Origin: Polaromonas hydrogenivorans | GTDB lineage: Bacteria > Pseudomonadota > Gammaproteobacteria > Burkholderiales > Burkholderiaceae_C | Reading direction: 5' to 3' | NCBI RefSeq assembly: GCF_040105105.1 | Contig: NZ_CP157676.1 | Location: forward strand, 1 to 64,000 | DNA length: 64,000 nucleotides | In this document: positions 25,934-33,808 of the stretch, one piece after another | Layout of the letters: each line of letters begins with the position of its first letter | Position numbering within the stretch: the stretch's first letter is position 1 | Notes under the pieces: model-generated | What the model was told of the DNA's origin: nothing | The model's input: the letters and a program-made list of their open reading frames with translations, nothing else | Databases searched by the model: none | Program-made: the position numbers and the translations under genes

Positions 25934-26332
25934 TCAAAAGTCCAGCGGGCCGCCATCGTCAAGCTCATCGTGCCGGCTTACCTGCTGGGAGTCGGATGGG
26001 CCAGGCTGCCTGCGCTCGAGCGCCTTGCGCTTGCGCGTCACATGGTAAGCCGTCAAGACCTGGCTGGCCACCAGGTCAAGTGCCGGCCGGGCGATGCCCT
26101 CGCGGTCCGTCCAGGCCTTGGGCGTCAAGCTGCCGGCCAGCGCCACGGCGTCGCCGTCGCCCAGCGCCAGCAGGGCTTCGCAAGCGGCCTGGCTGAAGGC
26201 AATGACGTTGACGAACACATCGCTATCGCCCGCATGGGCACGCACCTTGGCGGTCACGAACAGCGTTCCCGTCCTGCCGGTCTTTTGGGCAGGCTGGCCG
26301 TGCAGCTTGCCCGCTACCAGGGATTCGATCAT
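25934..26332 (-). CDS. ssb: Single-stranded DNA-binding protein-like OB-fold protein
   Basis: Protein of 132 residues with a one-domain OB fold of SSB type: SLVAGKLHGQPAQKTGRTGT, VFVNVIAFSQAACEALLAL, GDAVALAGSLTPKAWTDREG and ALDLVASQVL. The tail is acidic and ends ELDDGGPLDF, resembling the acidic tip (DDDIPF type) that SSB proteins use to recruit partners. A strong ribosome-binding site (GGGGAGG) precedes ATG 26332. It is probably a plasmid- or island-encoded SSB that helps replication or recombination. It is shorter and more divergent than chromosomal SSB. Confidence 0.75.
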   Translation of the reverse strand: MIESLVAGKLHGQPAQKTGRTGTLFVTAKVRAHAGDSDVFVNVIAFSQAACEALLALGDGDAVALAGSLTPKAWTDREGIARPALDLVASQVLTAYHVTRKRKALERRQPGPSDSQQVSRHDELDDGGPLDF

Positions 26333-26511
26333 TCAATAGCCTCCCCAATTAGAGTTTCATGCCGTGTGCATGTCTCAAGGATAGGTCAAGCTTGGGGCGT
26401 GGCCTGCACACACTTTTGTGCATGGATCACACGGTGCTGCGCATCACCAGTTGAGTGACCACCGAACGGGCACCTACAGGCGGCAGCGCCATCGCCCTCA
26501 CCAGGCAGTTT

Positions 26512-27384
26512 TCACACACTGCGTGGCCCTGCCCAGCAGCCACTCATCAAGCCTTCTGGCTTTCTCGCGGCCTGCACCTGCGCGCTGGACTCCCAGGATT
26601 CGACCTGGACGCTCAAGCCGGCATAAACCCCATAGCCAACGCCTGCGCGGATTTCGTCGCCCGCCGAAAGACTCTCGCCGGCCTTGATGGAGCCATTTGC
26701 GTGGATGGATTCGCCGGACTTGATGCCCCAGCCAGCTTCCAAATGCATTCCGCCGCTGATGGTCCCACCGGCCAGGATACCTTGCCCGGCCCGAATGCTT
26801 TCAACGCCAACAATCGCGCCGCCAGCGCGCAGGCTCTTGCCGCACTCGACCAATCCCTGGACGATCAGGTTCTGTCCGACGAATGCGCTGCCTGTCAGTG
26901 ACAGTTTGCCGTGGCAGATCAAATCCCAGGCGGCGCGCACATTGCCAGCGCAAAAAATGGCGTTCTGAACTTCAATGCCCCAATCGGCCCGAACGTCACC
27001 GCCGGCCTGGAGCGAGCCGTTGCTGTAAATGCTGCCCGCCACCCGGATGTCCTCTCCTGCCACGATGGCGCGACCGGCGCGCAGGCCGCCACCCGCCCGA
27101 ATCGATCGACCGGCCTGGACGACTGTGTCAACATCGATCCCACCGCGAACCTCCAGGGCGCCAGCGTAGACAACAGCCTCGGCGTCCAGTGAATCGACGA
27201 TCAAAACGGCGTTGGTTGGACCAAACTGCGTCAACAGCCAGCACGCGTCATCCACGCGCCCGGCACTCACGAGCGTATCCAAAGCTTCCTGGTAACCGCT
27301 GCCGTCTTCGACGTTGCGGACAAACCACCGAAAGCCGTCGGCGCAGGGACTCTTGGCCCTGAGAAATGTCTTTGTGAATTCCAT
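26512..27384 (-). CDS. Beta-solenoid repeat protein (bactofilin-like pattern)
   Basis: Protein of 290 residues from ATG 27384. The first 85 residues form a non-repeat domain (FRWFVRNVEDGSGYQEALDT, then LLTQFGPTNAVLIVDSL). Residues 85-270 are about thirty short repeats of the type GGxIRAGxGIxAGxxI, with alternating small and aliphatic residues, the pattern of a right-handed parallel beta-helix or bactofilin-like solenoid. The last 30 residues are not repetitive. It probably forms a rigid rod; whether it polymerises is inference. No signal peptide is seen, so a cytoplasmic scaffold is likely. Confidence 0.6.
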   Translation of the reverse strand: MEFTKTFLRAKSPCADGFRWFVRNVEDGSGYQEALDTLVSAGRVDDACWLLTQFGPTNAVLIVDSLDAEAVVYAGALEVRGGIDVDTVVQAGRSIRAGGGLRAGRAIVAGEDIRVAGSIYSNGSLQAGGDVRADWGIEVQNAIFCAGNVRAAWDLICHGKLSLTGSAFVGQNLIVQGLVECGKSLRAGGAIVGVESIRAGQGILAGGTISGGMHLEAGWGIKSGESIHANGSIKAGESLSAGDEIRAGVGYGVYAGLSVQVESWESSAQVQAARKPEGLMSGCWAGPRSV

Positions 27385-27621
27385 TGCATTCAATCCAATT
27401 TCGATGTGCGCTGCCAATGCACCTCGTGCATTCGCTGGTGCGCTGTTGATGAAGTCCGTTCATGCTGGCAGCCAATGCAGGAAAACCAACACTTACTTGT
27501 GGGTCGAGCAGGGCGTTTTCCGGTAAAGCCAAAACTGCTCGCCCTGGCTCCAATGAGGTGTGGGTTAGGGCGTGGCGCGCTGGGTCTTTTCAGGCGGCCA
27601 GCTTGCAGGCCAGAGCGCGGC
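27385..27621. other. Gap without recognised genes
   Basis: No gene or terminator recognised between the solenoid gene and the Rnk-like gene. Confidence 0.3.
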
Positions 27622-28023
27622 TCAGGTGGTGTAGTCGCCCGAGGCCTCGGGCTGAAACAAAATCGTCGCTACTTGGGCAGAGCGCTCTTGGCCATTGGGC
27701 ACACGCCAACTGCAGACCTCCCCCAAGCGCCTGCCCACCAAAGCCGCGCCGATGGGTGAAAGCACCGAGATAAAGCCCAGCTCCGGCTCGGCGTCACAGG
27801 GATAGGACACCGTGACTTTTTGCCGAAGTCCAGAATCGCTGAAGATTATCTCGACCTGGGAATACATCGTGACGACGTCCGGGGCAATGTCGCGCGATTG
27901 CACGAGCTCAGCCGAGCGCAAGTCCATAGCCAAGGCCTCGGGGAGTTGCCCGCCATTGAGTTTGGACAATCGGGTGAAATCGAGTTCGGTGAGCATGCGC
28001 TCACCGGCGTTATTTGGATACAT
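27622..28023 (-). CDS. Rnk/GreA-C-like regulator
   Basis: Protein of 133 residues matching the regulator of nucleoside diphosphate kinase (Rnk) group. An N-terminal short helical part (LTELDFTRLSKLNGG) is followed by the GreA/GreB C-terminal FKBP-like domain: VVTMYSQVEIIFSDSGLRQK, VSYPCDAEPELGFISVLSPI and GAALVGRRLGEVCSWRVPNG. Rnk proteins bind RNA polymerase near the secondary channel. ATG 28023 is supported by GGAGA at suitable distance. It is a lone gene here. Confidence 0.8.
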   Translation of the reverse strand: MYPNNAGERMLTELDFTRLSKLNGGQLPEALAMDLRSAELVQSRDIAPDVVTMYSQVEIIFSDSGLRQKVTVSYPCDAEPELGFISVLSPIGAALVGRRLGEVCSWRVPNGQERSAQVATILFQPEASGDYTT

Positions 28024-28403
28024 GACGGATCTCCATCGGGTGCGACCAGATCTGCTCAAAGCAGACGGCCGCGATCGCGCTAAGCGGGTGCCCGGCGATC
28101 GATGGTTTGCGCAGAAAAGAGGAAAAGTTATCGCCGGGCTGAGGAATGTGCGACTGGCTCGTAGGGCCACAATTCGCATACCGCGGCGCACCTCCCCGCA
28201 GACAGGCTGCTCGTGGCGCCTGTGCAAAGGGGGGAAAAGGTGGACGTCATGGGTAGAAATCAAATACTTATCAAGTGCGCGAATGGTAGCACTCAGCACT
28301 CAGCACTCAGGGCTTTCGCGGCAAGTTCACCTCATTTTTGGCACGACCTACTGACCGGGCTCAGGGGTTCGTGCCGTTCAACGGGCCTCCACATGGTTTG
28401 CGC
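28024..28403. other. Gap with a short 7-bp tandem repeat
   Basis: No gene recognised. ACTCAGC is repeated in tandem about three times around 28290-28312. The right edge is where the truncated gene fragments begin. Confidence 0.4.
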
Positions 28404-28695
28404 TCAAACGGCCTTTCTCCTGACGAGTTGCAACTGGCTGGCTTCGCCCTGGAGCAGGGATTGCATTCGCCCCTTGGCCGCAGCGCCTGTTGGCGCCTGG
28501 TAGTCATGGCCGACGACCAGCACGTCGCAGCCCCCCAGGCTGACGACGCGCCGGGCCACGCTGCCGAACAGGAAATCCACAAAAGTTGAGTCCCTTCGCT
28601 TGCCCACAATGACCAGGTCCGAGCCGATGAACGCCTGGTGGACCGCGATGTGGCGGGCAGCCTCAGCGCGCCCGGCCGCCAATGAGGCGCGGTTT
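28404..28695 (-). pseudogene. Universal stress protein (UspA) C-terminal fragment
   Basis: The minus strand encodes the last half of a UspA domain: HIAVHQAFIGSDLVIVGKRR, then DFLFGSVARRVVSLGGCDVL and VVGHDY, followed by a tail to the stop at 28404. The N-terminal half, with the first nucleotide-binding residues, is missing because a lysR fragment on the other strand joins at about 28695. It is a truncated gene, not a short protein. Confidence 0.7.
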
Positions 28696-29175
28696 CTTCG
28701 GGTGACGTGCATATCAACCTGCAGACCATTGGCGCCCACCATTTGCGCGAAGGGCTGCTCCATGGTTTGTATGACCTGGTGCTCAGCACCACGCCGATCA
28801 GCCATCCGCACCTGTCGAGCCAGATCGTGCATCGCTCCAACGCGGTATGCGTGATGCATCCGGCCCATGCGCTGGCCGGACGCAATGCCATTCATGTGCG
28901 CGACTTGCAGGGCCAGGTGCTGCTGAACCTGAACACGGACGACGAGATCCAGTAGCAGTTTCAGCGCACCATGGAGCAGCATGCAGTGCAGGCCAGCGCG
29001 GCGCTGGAAACCACCTACTCCGTCACCATCTGCACCCTGGCCGCCGAAGGTGCTGGCATCGGCATCGTCAATCCCTACGTGGCCTCGGTCTTCATCCACG
29101 CCTTGAAGATGCTGCCGCTCATGCCCCGTCTGCCCGTCGAAGTGGGCATGGCGTTTGCCAGCCAGTCGGCCCCGT
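28690..29175 (+). pseudogene. LysR-type regulator fragment with internal stop
   Basis: The plus strand encodes part of a LysR substrate-binding domain: GDVHINLQTIGAHHLREGLL, YDLVLSTTPISHPHLSS, VCVMHPAHALAGRNAIHVRD and, after a TAG at 28952-28954, ALETTYSVTICTLAAEGAGI and GIVNPYVASVF. The DNA-binding domain is absent, and the fragment is cut at both ends by the uspA and istA pieces. The internal stop confirms decay. Confidence 0.75.
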
Positions 29176-29395
29176 CGCTGATGACCGGGGAAAGCCGGGC
29201 CTGGAGTTCCTCTTCATTTAAATGCTGGGCTTCGTTCCAATCGAGCCCGGCGGCGCGGGTGTAGCTGGCAATGTCGCTGACGGTGAACTTGGAAATGCCC
29301 AGTGCTGCGCCAATTTGCCGCGTGTTGAGGTTGCCGCTGTGAAGCAGCTGCAACGTGTGTCGTATCTTGCTCATGGTGACCCTTGGTGTGGACAT
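29165..29395 (-). pseudogene. IS21-family istA N-terminal fragment
   Basis: The minus strand begins MSTPRVTMSKIRHTLQLLHS, followed by a helix-turn-helix (QIGAALGISKFTVSDIASYT) and DWNEAQHLNEEELQARL, the usual opening of IS21-type IstA. Similarity stops near 29175, where the lysR fragment begins, so only about 70 residues remain. The matching terminal repeats of the element lie just upstream of the start. Confidence 0.8.
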
Positions 29396-29458
29396 AGCTG
29401 GTTTCCGGTCAAAAAACCGGGCAGCCTACGCCTCGTTTGGGTCACTCAGGACACTGCT

Positions 29459-29570
29459 GGGGTGTCCGCCTTCAAAATGGAACGCTGTCCGCCTTCACCG
29501 TGGAACGGTGTCCGCGATGACGGTGGACTGCCGTCCGCCATCAGCATGGAATCGTGTCCACCATAGTTAA
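29459..29570. repeat. Terminal repeat array of the IS21-type remnant
   Basis: TGTCCGCC or a close variant recurs about every 23 bp (near 29461, 29484, 29507, 29530 and 29553), each followed by a TGGAA- or TGGAC-like box. Series of repeats inside the ends are known for IS21-family elements and bind the transposase. Here the left end survives while most of the element is lost. Confidence 0.7.
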
Positions 29571-29575
29571 GGGTT

Positions 29576-29839
29576 GTCCGATGCCTGCCCGTGCGACATG
29601 ACAGCGTCAAGCATGACGACGGCATGAGGGCAGGTGTTGGACAAGCCTCGAAGGAGGAAACCGCGCAATGCACCGCAAGGGCTTGGGAAAGCGACGAATC
29701 TATGGGGATTCGGGGTGCTGGGGGCGAGTCGGCGCCGACGATGCGCCTGGCGAACCGGCCAATGTCGTTGGCACAGCGCAGCGGATCGAAGTCGTCACCT
29801 TGACTTGGCCGGAGACAGGACGAGCTACAAGGGCCTTCG
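29576..29839. other. Gap between IS remnants
   Basis: No recognised gene. It may include the outer end of the IS91-type element. Confidence 0.35.
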
Positions 29840-29920
29840 TTGAGCATGAAGACAAAAGCACCTCGCGACCCACGAAGACGAGGGATCGAGGTTGCCTCGA
29901 ACGCTGATGCAGCTTTGTAC

Positions 29921-31117
29921 TCATGGTGCCTGAGCCCGCTGGGGTGGTGCGCGGATCGGTTGCCCGCGAGCGAAGGTCAGCAGGACGATCATCGGAGCGC
30001 CGCAGTGCGTACAGAGGAAGGCCGGTTGAGCAGGACAAGGCCCGACATCGACGCTCGATGTTTGCGCGGCGGCATCGACTTCTTGCACCAGCAGTTCGCG
30101 AATGCGCCTCAGCTTGACCGTGCGGTTGCCGTTGGCCAGAAATCCGTAGTGGCGGATGCGATGCAAGCCAGCGGGCAGAACGTGCAGCAGGAAGCGACGC
30201 ATGAACTCATCCACATCGAGCGTCATCGTCTTGTGGCGCGTGCGGCCCTCGGCCCGATAGTCCTTCCAGCGGAACGTGACGCCCCGCTCGTCCATGGCGA
30301 GAAGCCGGCTGTTGGAGATGGCCACCCGGTGTGTGTAGCGCGACAGATAGGCCAGCACCGCTTCGGGGCCGGCGAACGGGCGCTTGGCATAGACCACCCA
30401 TTCGCACTGGCGCAGTGGACAGAGCCAGTCGGCGAACACGTGCGCGTCGGCCAGAGCAGCGAGCTCGCCGAAGAACCGCAACCGATGGGAGCGATGCGCC
30501 TGGGTGAGTGCTTCGAGGAAGCGTCGCCTGAACAGCCGCGACAGCACGCGCACGGACAGGAAGAACCCGGGCTTGCAGGCGACCCAACGTTCGCCGCCTG
30601 GCGACAAACCGCCGCCCGGCACGATCCCGTGCACATGCGGGTGATGCGTCAACGCCGACCCCCACGTGTGCAGCACCAGGGTCGCACCGATGCTGGCGCC
30701 CAGGTGCTTCGGATCCGCCGCGATGGTCAGCAAGGTCTCGGCGGCCACGTCGAACAGCAGCGCGTAGAGCACGGCCTTGTTCTGGTACGCAATGGCACTG
30801 ATCGGCGCGGGCAAGGTGAATACGACGTGGTAGTAGTCCACCGGCAGCAGATCGGCTTGACGCGCTTGGAGCCAGCGCTGTGCCGCACTGGCCTGACACT
30901 TCGGACAATGCCGGTTGCGGCACGAGTTGTAGGCGATCTGGTCCTGTCCGCAGCCTTCGCAGCGCAACACATGGCCCCCCAGCGCCGCGCTGCGGCACTG
31001 CTCGATGGCCGACATGACCTTGAGCTGGCCCAGGCTCAGGTGACCCTGCTGCGCGTTGCGCCAATCGGGACCGTGGGTGCGAAAGATGTCGGCAACCTCC
31101 AGGGCGGGGTGCGCCAC
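29921..31117 (-). CDS. IS91-family transposase
   Basis: Rolling-circle-type transposase of about 398 residues (GTG 31117; an upstream TTG at 31126 is also possible). N-terminal zinc-binding motif: CEGCGQDQIAYNSCRNRHCP and KCQ. The HUH region is read in HHPHVHGIVPGGGLSPGGER, and the tyrosine region is in VLAYLSRYTHRVAISNSRLL with VTFRWKDYR. The C terminus has FLCTHCGAPM, a second metal site. The enzyme moves DNA from an origin end and can drag neighbouring genes along, which suits the patchwork around it. It begins just after the integrase stop, so the two are one operon. Confidence 0.88.
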   Translation of the reverse strand: MAHPALEVADIFRTHGPDWRNAQQGHLSLGQLKVMSAIEQCRSAALGGHVLRCEGCGQDQIAYNSCRNRHCPKCQASAAQRWLQARQADLLPVDYYHVVFTLPAPISAIAYQNKAVLYALLFDVAAETLLTIAADPKHLGASIGATLVLHTWGSALTHHPHVHGIVPGGGLSPGGERWVACKPGFFLSVRVLSRLFRRRFLEALTQAHRSHRLRFFGELAALADAHVFADWLCPLRQCEWVVYAKRPFAGPEAVLAYLSRYTHRVAISNSRLLAMDERGVTFRWKDYRAEGRTRHKTMTLDVDEFMRRFLLHVLPAGLHRIRHYGFLANGNRTVKLRRIRELLVQEVDAAAQTSSVDVGPCPAQPAFLCTHCGAPMIVLLTFARGQPIRAPPQRAQAP

Positions 31118-31127
31118 GCAAGACAAC

Positions 31128-32002
31128 CTACGCGGGCTGCAGCATCTCCAGCGGACTGACCACCTCGCGCAGCACCTCGGTGGCGACATGGGTGTAGACC
31201 GAGGTGGTCTCCAGCTTCTTGTGCCCGAGCATCACCTGGATCACACGGATGTCCACCTTCTGCTCCAGCAGATGGGTGGCGAAGCTGTGACGCAGCGTGT
31301 GCATGGAGACGCGCTTGTCGATCCTGGCCGCTTCGGCGGCGGCGTGCACGGCGCGGTTGAGCTGGCGTGCGGTCAATGGATCCACCGGGTTCATGCCGGG
31401 GAACAGCCAGCCGCCCGGCAGCATCTTGCCTTGGGCATGGGCGACTCGCCACCAGGCGCGCAGCCGCTCCAGCAGCAAGGGACAGAGCATGGCGTAGCGG
31501 TCCTTGCGACCCTTGCCCTGCTCGACGCGCAGCGTCATGCGCTGGCTGTCGATGTCGCCGACCTTGAGTGCCACGATCTCACTGACCCGAAGCCCGGTGC
31601 CGTACGCGATGGACAGGGCCGTCTGGTACTTCAGGTTGGAGGCCGCAGCGATCAGGCGCGCAGCCTCGTCGCGACTGAGCACCACGGGCAGCTTCTGGGG
31701 CACATGCACGTAGCTCATTCGGGCCATCAGCTCCCCCGGTCGAGCGTGACGTCGAAGAAGAACTTCAGCCCGGTGATGGTGGCGTTGAGCGTGATCGGCG
31801 AGATGCCTCGATCGGTCATGTGCAACTGGAACCGCTGCAAATCCTCTACGGTGGCTGTGTCGGGCGAGCGTCTTAGAAAGCCGGCGAGGTATCGCACCGC
31901 GCGAACGTAGGCGGCCTGGGTCTTGGGTTCGAGCTTGCGCATGCGCATGTCGTCGAGCATGCGCTGGCGCAGCGGCGAGATGGCTTGGGTCGAAGGGATC
32001 AT
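31128..32002 (-). pseudogene. Accessory tyrosine integrase of the IS91-type element, frameshift at a G run
   Basis: The N-terminal frame (start ATG 32002) holds the SAM-like core-binding domain: MRKLEPKTQAAYVRAVRYLA to FFFDVTLDRGS and a stop near 31727. The catalytic domain is in the next frame: LPVVLSRDEAARLIAA, GTGLRVSEIVALKVGD, MHTLRHSFATHLLEQ and VMLGHKKLETTSVYTHV, giving R, H-x-x-R, H and Tyr. The frames meet at GACC followed by five G; six G would read through. That can be a one-base deletion or slippage on the run. All catalytic residues remain, so a slippage product would be complete (about 291 residues). Confidence 0.75.
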
Positions 32003-32063
32003 GATCGTGCTCCTGTCGAAGAACGGTGGCTGTCAAGGAAGTTGTCGCCTGAAGTGAAGTGAG

Positions 32064-33140
32064 TCAGGCTGTTTTTTGCTTGGATTCAGGCTCCTTGGTT
32101 TGTTGCTTGGTTTCTGGGTTGAGGTGCACGACATCGACATGCGCCCACTGGCGAGGCTGCCCTGACCAGCGCTGAGGATTTTCCTGGCGGGCCTGTTCAT
32201 AGACGAGCGCGCGCTGCTCAAGCAGTGCCCGGTCCAGGCCGGCATGGCGCTGCGCCGGTGTCACGAAGCCAATGGCGCTGTGGCGATGCTCGTGGTTGTA
32301 CCAATGGGCCAGCTCGGTGACCCAGCGCCTTGCGGCCAGCAGGTTCTCGAACGGCTTGACAGGCAGTTCGGGGCGGTACTTCAGCGTTCTGAACGCTGAT
32401 TCGACGTACGGATTGTCATTGCTCACGGACGGACGGCTGCGCGTGTGCGCCACGCCCAGGCGCTGCATGGCCGCCAGCATGGTCTCGCCCTTCATGGGCG
32501 AGCCGTTGTCCGAATGCACCGTTAGCTGGCCCGGGCGAATGCCCTGGCTCTCACAGATGTCACGCAGCAACTGGCTGGCCAGCTCGGCGCTCTCGCAGTC
32601 AAACACCTGCCAGCCCACGATCTTGCGGCTGAACAAATCCTCGAACAGGTACAGGTAAAAGTGCTGGCCGCGCACCTGAGTGGGCAGATACGTGATATCC
32701 CAGCAGAACACCTGATCGGCTCCGGTGGCGGCAAGGGCGCGCGGCCGGCTTCGCTTTTGTGCTGCGCGCTCCGAGCGTCGATGGCCCAGTTGGCCCTGCT
32801 GTCGAAGTATTCGGTACATCGTGGACTCCGAGGCCACATAGACGCCGCGGTCGGCCAGGCGAGGCACGACTTGGCTCGGCGGCAAGTCCTTGAACGCTTC
32901 GCTGTTGAGCGTGGCCATCACCGCCTGGCGCTCGTCCTCGCGCAGCTTGTTGGGCGGGCACACATAGCGCCGCTTGCCCGAAGGACGCTGGTCGCCCTCG
33001 GCCGCCTGCGTGCGCTGCCAGCGCTGCACGCTACGGCAGGACAGCCCGATTTGATGGCAAGCCGGCTTCAAGCGCGCCCCGTCGGCGCAGGCCTTGCCGA
33101 TCAGGCCGAGCAACTTTTGGCGCTGCTGGACGGACGTCAT
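32064..33140 (-). CDS. IS3-type transposase, catalytic subunit (OrfB)
   Basis: Integrase-core transposase of 358 residues. An N-terminal helix-turn-helix domain (ACHQIGLSCRSVQRWQRTQA) precedes an HTH_21-like part (YVASESTMYRILRQQGQLGH) and the DDE catalytic core: DQVFCWDITYLPTQVRG (first D), LTVHSDNGSPMKGETML (second D) and NPYVESAFRTLKYRPE (E). It starts at ATG 33140, overlapping the OrfA stop by four bases, so expression is by coupling and not by the -1 frameshift typical of many IS3 elements. Confidence 0.88.
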   Translation of the reverse strand: MTSVQQRQKLLGLIGKACADGARLKPACHQIGLSCRSVQRWQRTQAAEGDQRPSGKRRYVCPPNKLREDERQAVMATLNSEAFKDLPPSQVVPRLADRGVYVASESTMYRILRQQGQLGHRRSERAAQKRSRPRALAATGADQVFCWDITYLPTQVRGQHFYLYLFEDLFSRKIVGWQVFDCESAELASQLLRDICESQGIRPGQLTVHSDNGSPMKGETMLAAMQRLGVAHTRSRPSVSNDNPYVESAFRTLKYRPELPVKPFENLLAARRWVTELAHWYNHEHRHSAIGFVTPAQRHAGLDRALLEQRALVYEQARQENPQRWSGQPRQWAHVDVVHLNPETKQQTKEPESKQKTA

Positions 33141-33652
33141 TTGTCCGCGCCCTCCAGCAGCGCCTGGAAGTTTTTTTGCAACACCAGCAAGGCGGCTACC
33201 TCGGCCAGCGCTTTTTCCTTGCGCCGCAATTCACGCTGGAGCTGCTCGTGCTGACGCTGGAGTTCTCGAAAGGCACCCGTTGCCTCGCGCGAGGCGGGCG
33301 CGACCGGGGTGCAAAACTCTTCGCGCCACTGCACCAACTGGTGCTCGAACACACCACGCTCGCGGCACCACGCCGCCAGTGCCGGGCCATTGAATGCGTA
33401 GCTTTCCTGCAGAGCCCTCAGGCGCTGCGATGGCGACCAAGATGCAGCCGGGCCGTCCAGCGCAGGGCTTGTCTCCCCGAGTGCCTGTTCGCCGGCCTTG
33501 GCCGAGTCCAGCACCCATCGCTTGAGGGTGCCGGCAGACATGTTCAGCTCGCTGGCAAGGCTCAGAATTGAACGCGCGCCGCGATGGCGGGCTTTGAGCA
33601 GTGCCTGCTCCTTGAATTCGGTGGAGTGATGGGAATGAGGTTTTCTGTGCAT
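33137..33652 (-). CDS. IS3-type transposase, DNA-binding subunit (OrfA)
   Basis: Protein of 171 residues from ATG 33652. The first 60 residues are a helix-turn-helix (FKEQALLKARHRGARSILSL, then MSAGTLKRWV). A middle part (LRALQESYAFNGPALAAWCR) has a second possible helix-turn-helix, and the end is a leucine-rich coiled coil (LQRQHEQLQRELRRKEKALA). This is the layout of OrfA proteins that help the catalytic subunit bind the ends. The frame is open further upstream, but the conserved part begins here. Confidence 0.85.
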   Translation of the reverse strand: MHRKPHSHHSTEFKEQALLKARHRGARSILSLASELNMSAGTLKRWVLDSAKAGEQALGETSPALDGPAASWSPSQRLRALQESYAFNGPALAAWCRERGVFEHQLVQWREEFCTPVAPASREATGAFRELQRQHEQLQRELRRKEKALAEVAALLVLQKNFQALLEGADK

Positions 33653-33808
33653 GAAATGTCGCTTGCGCTGCGGATAACCCGCGGAAAATCGGAGGCGACA
33701 ACAATTCTGACACCCGGGGAGATTGAAAACACTGTGTTGCCTGGCTTGGCAGTCAGCTGCAATGCTGGCTGCATTTGCCCAATCAAACGTCCAGTTTAGG
33801 AGACAGCC

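Larger units (their letters stand above)
29840..32030 (-). mobile_element. IS91-type element with accessory integrase
   Basis: A Y2/HUH-type transposase gene (29921-31117) and an upstream tyrosine-integrase-like gene (31128-32002) lie 10 bp apart on the minus strand, the gene pair known for a subgroup of IS91-type elements. These elements lack inverted repeats and target duplications, so the ends given are approximate. The left side of the IS3-type element directly abuts the integrase end at 32031. Confidence 0.7.
32031..33712 (-). mobile_element. IS3-type insertion sequence
   Basis: A 1,682-bp element with imperfect terminal inverted repeats: TGTCAAGGAAGTTGTCGCCT at 32031-32050 matches the complement of 33693-33712 at 15 of 20 positions. 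Two overlapping transposase genes fill it. The flanks show no direct repeat (GGTGGC on the left, CCCGGG on the right), so it may have been joined to the IS91-type element by rearrangement or the duplication has been lost. Confidence 0.75.

Noticed and set aside
29840..31159. Plus-strand frame of 439 codons
   Set aside because: Antisense of the IS91-type transposase; no domain in the plus frame.
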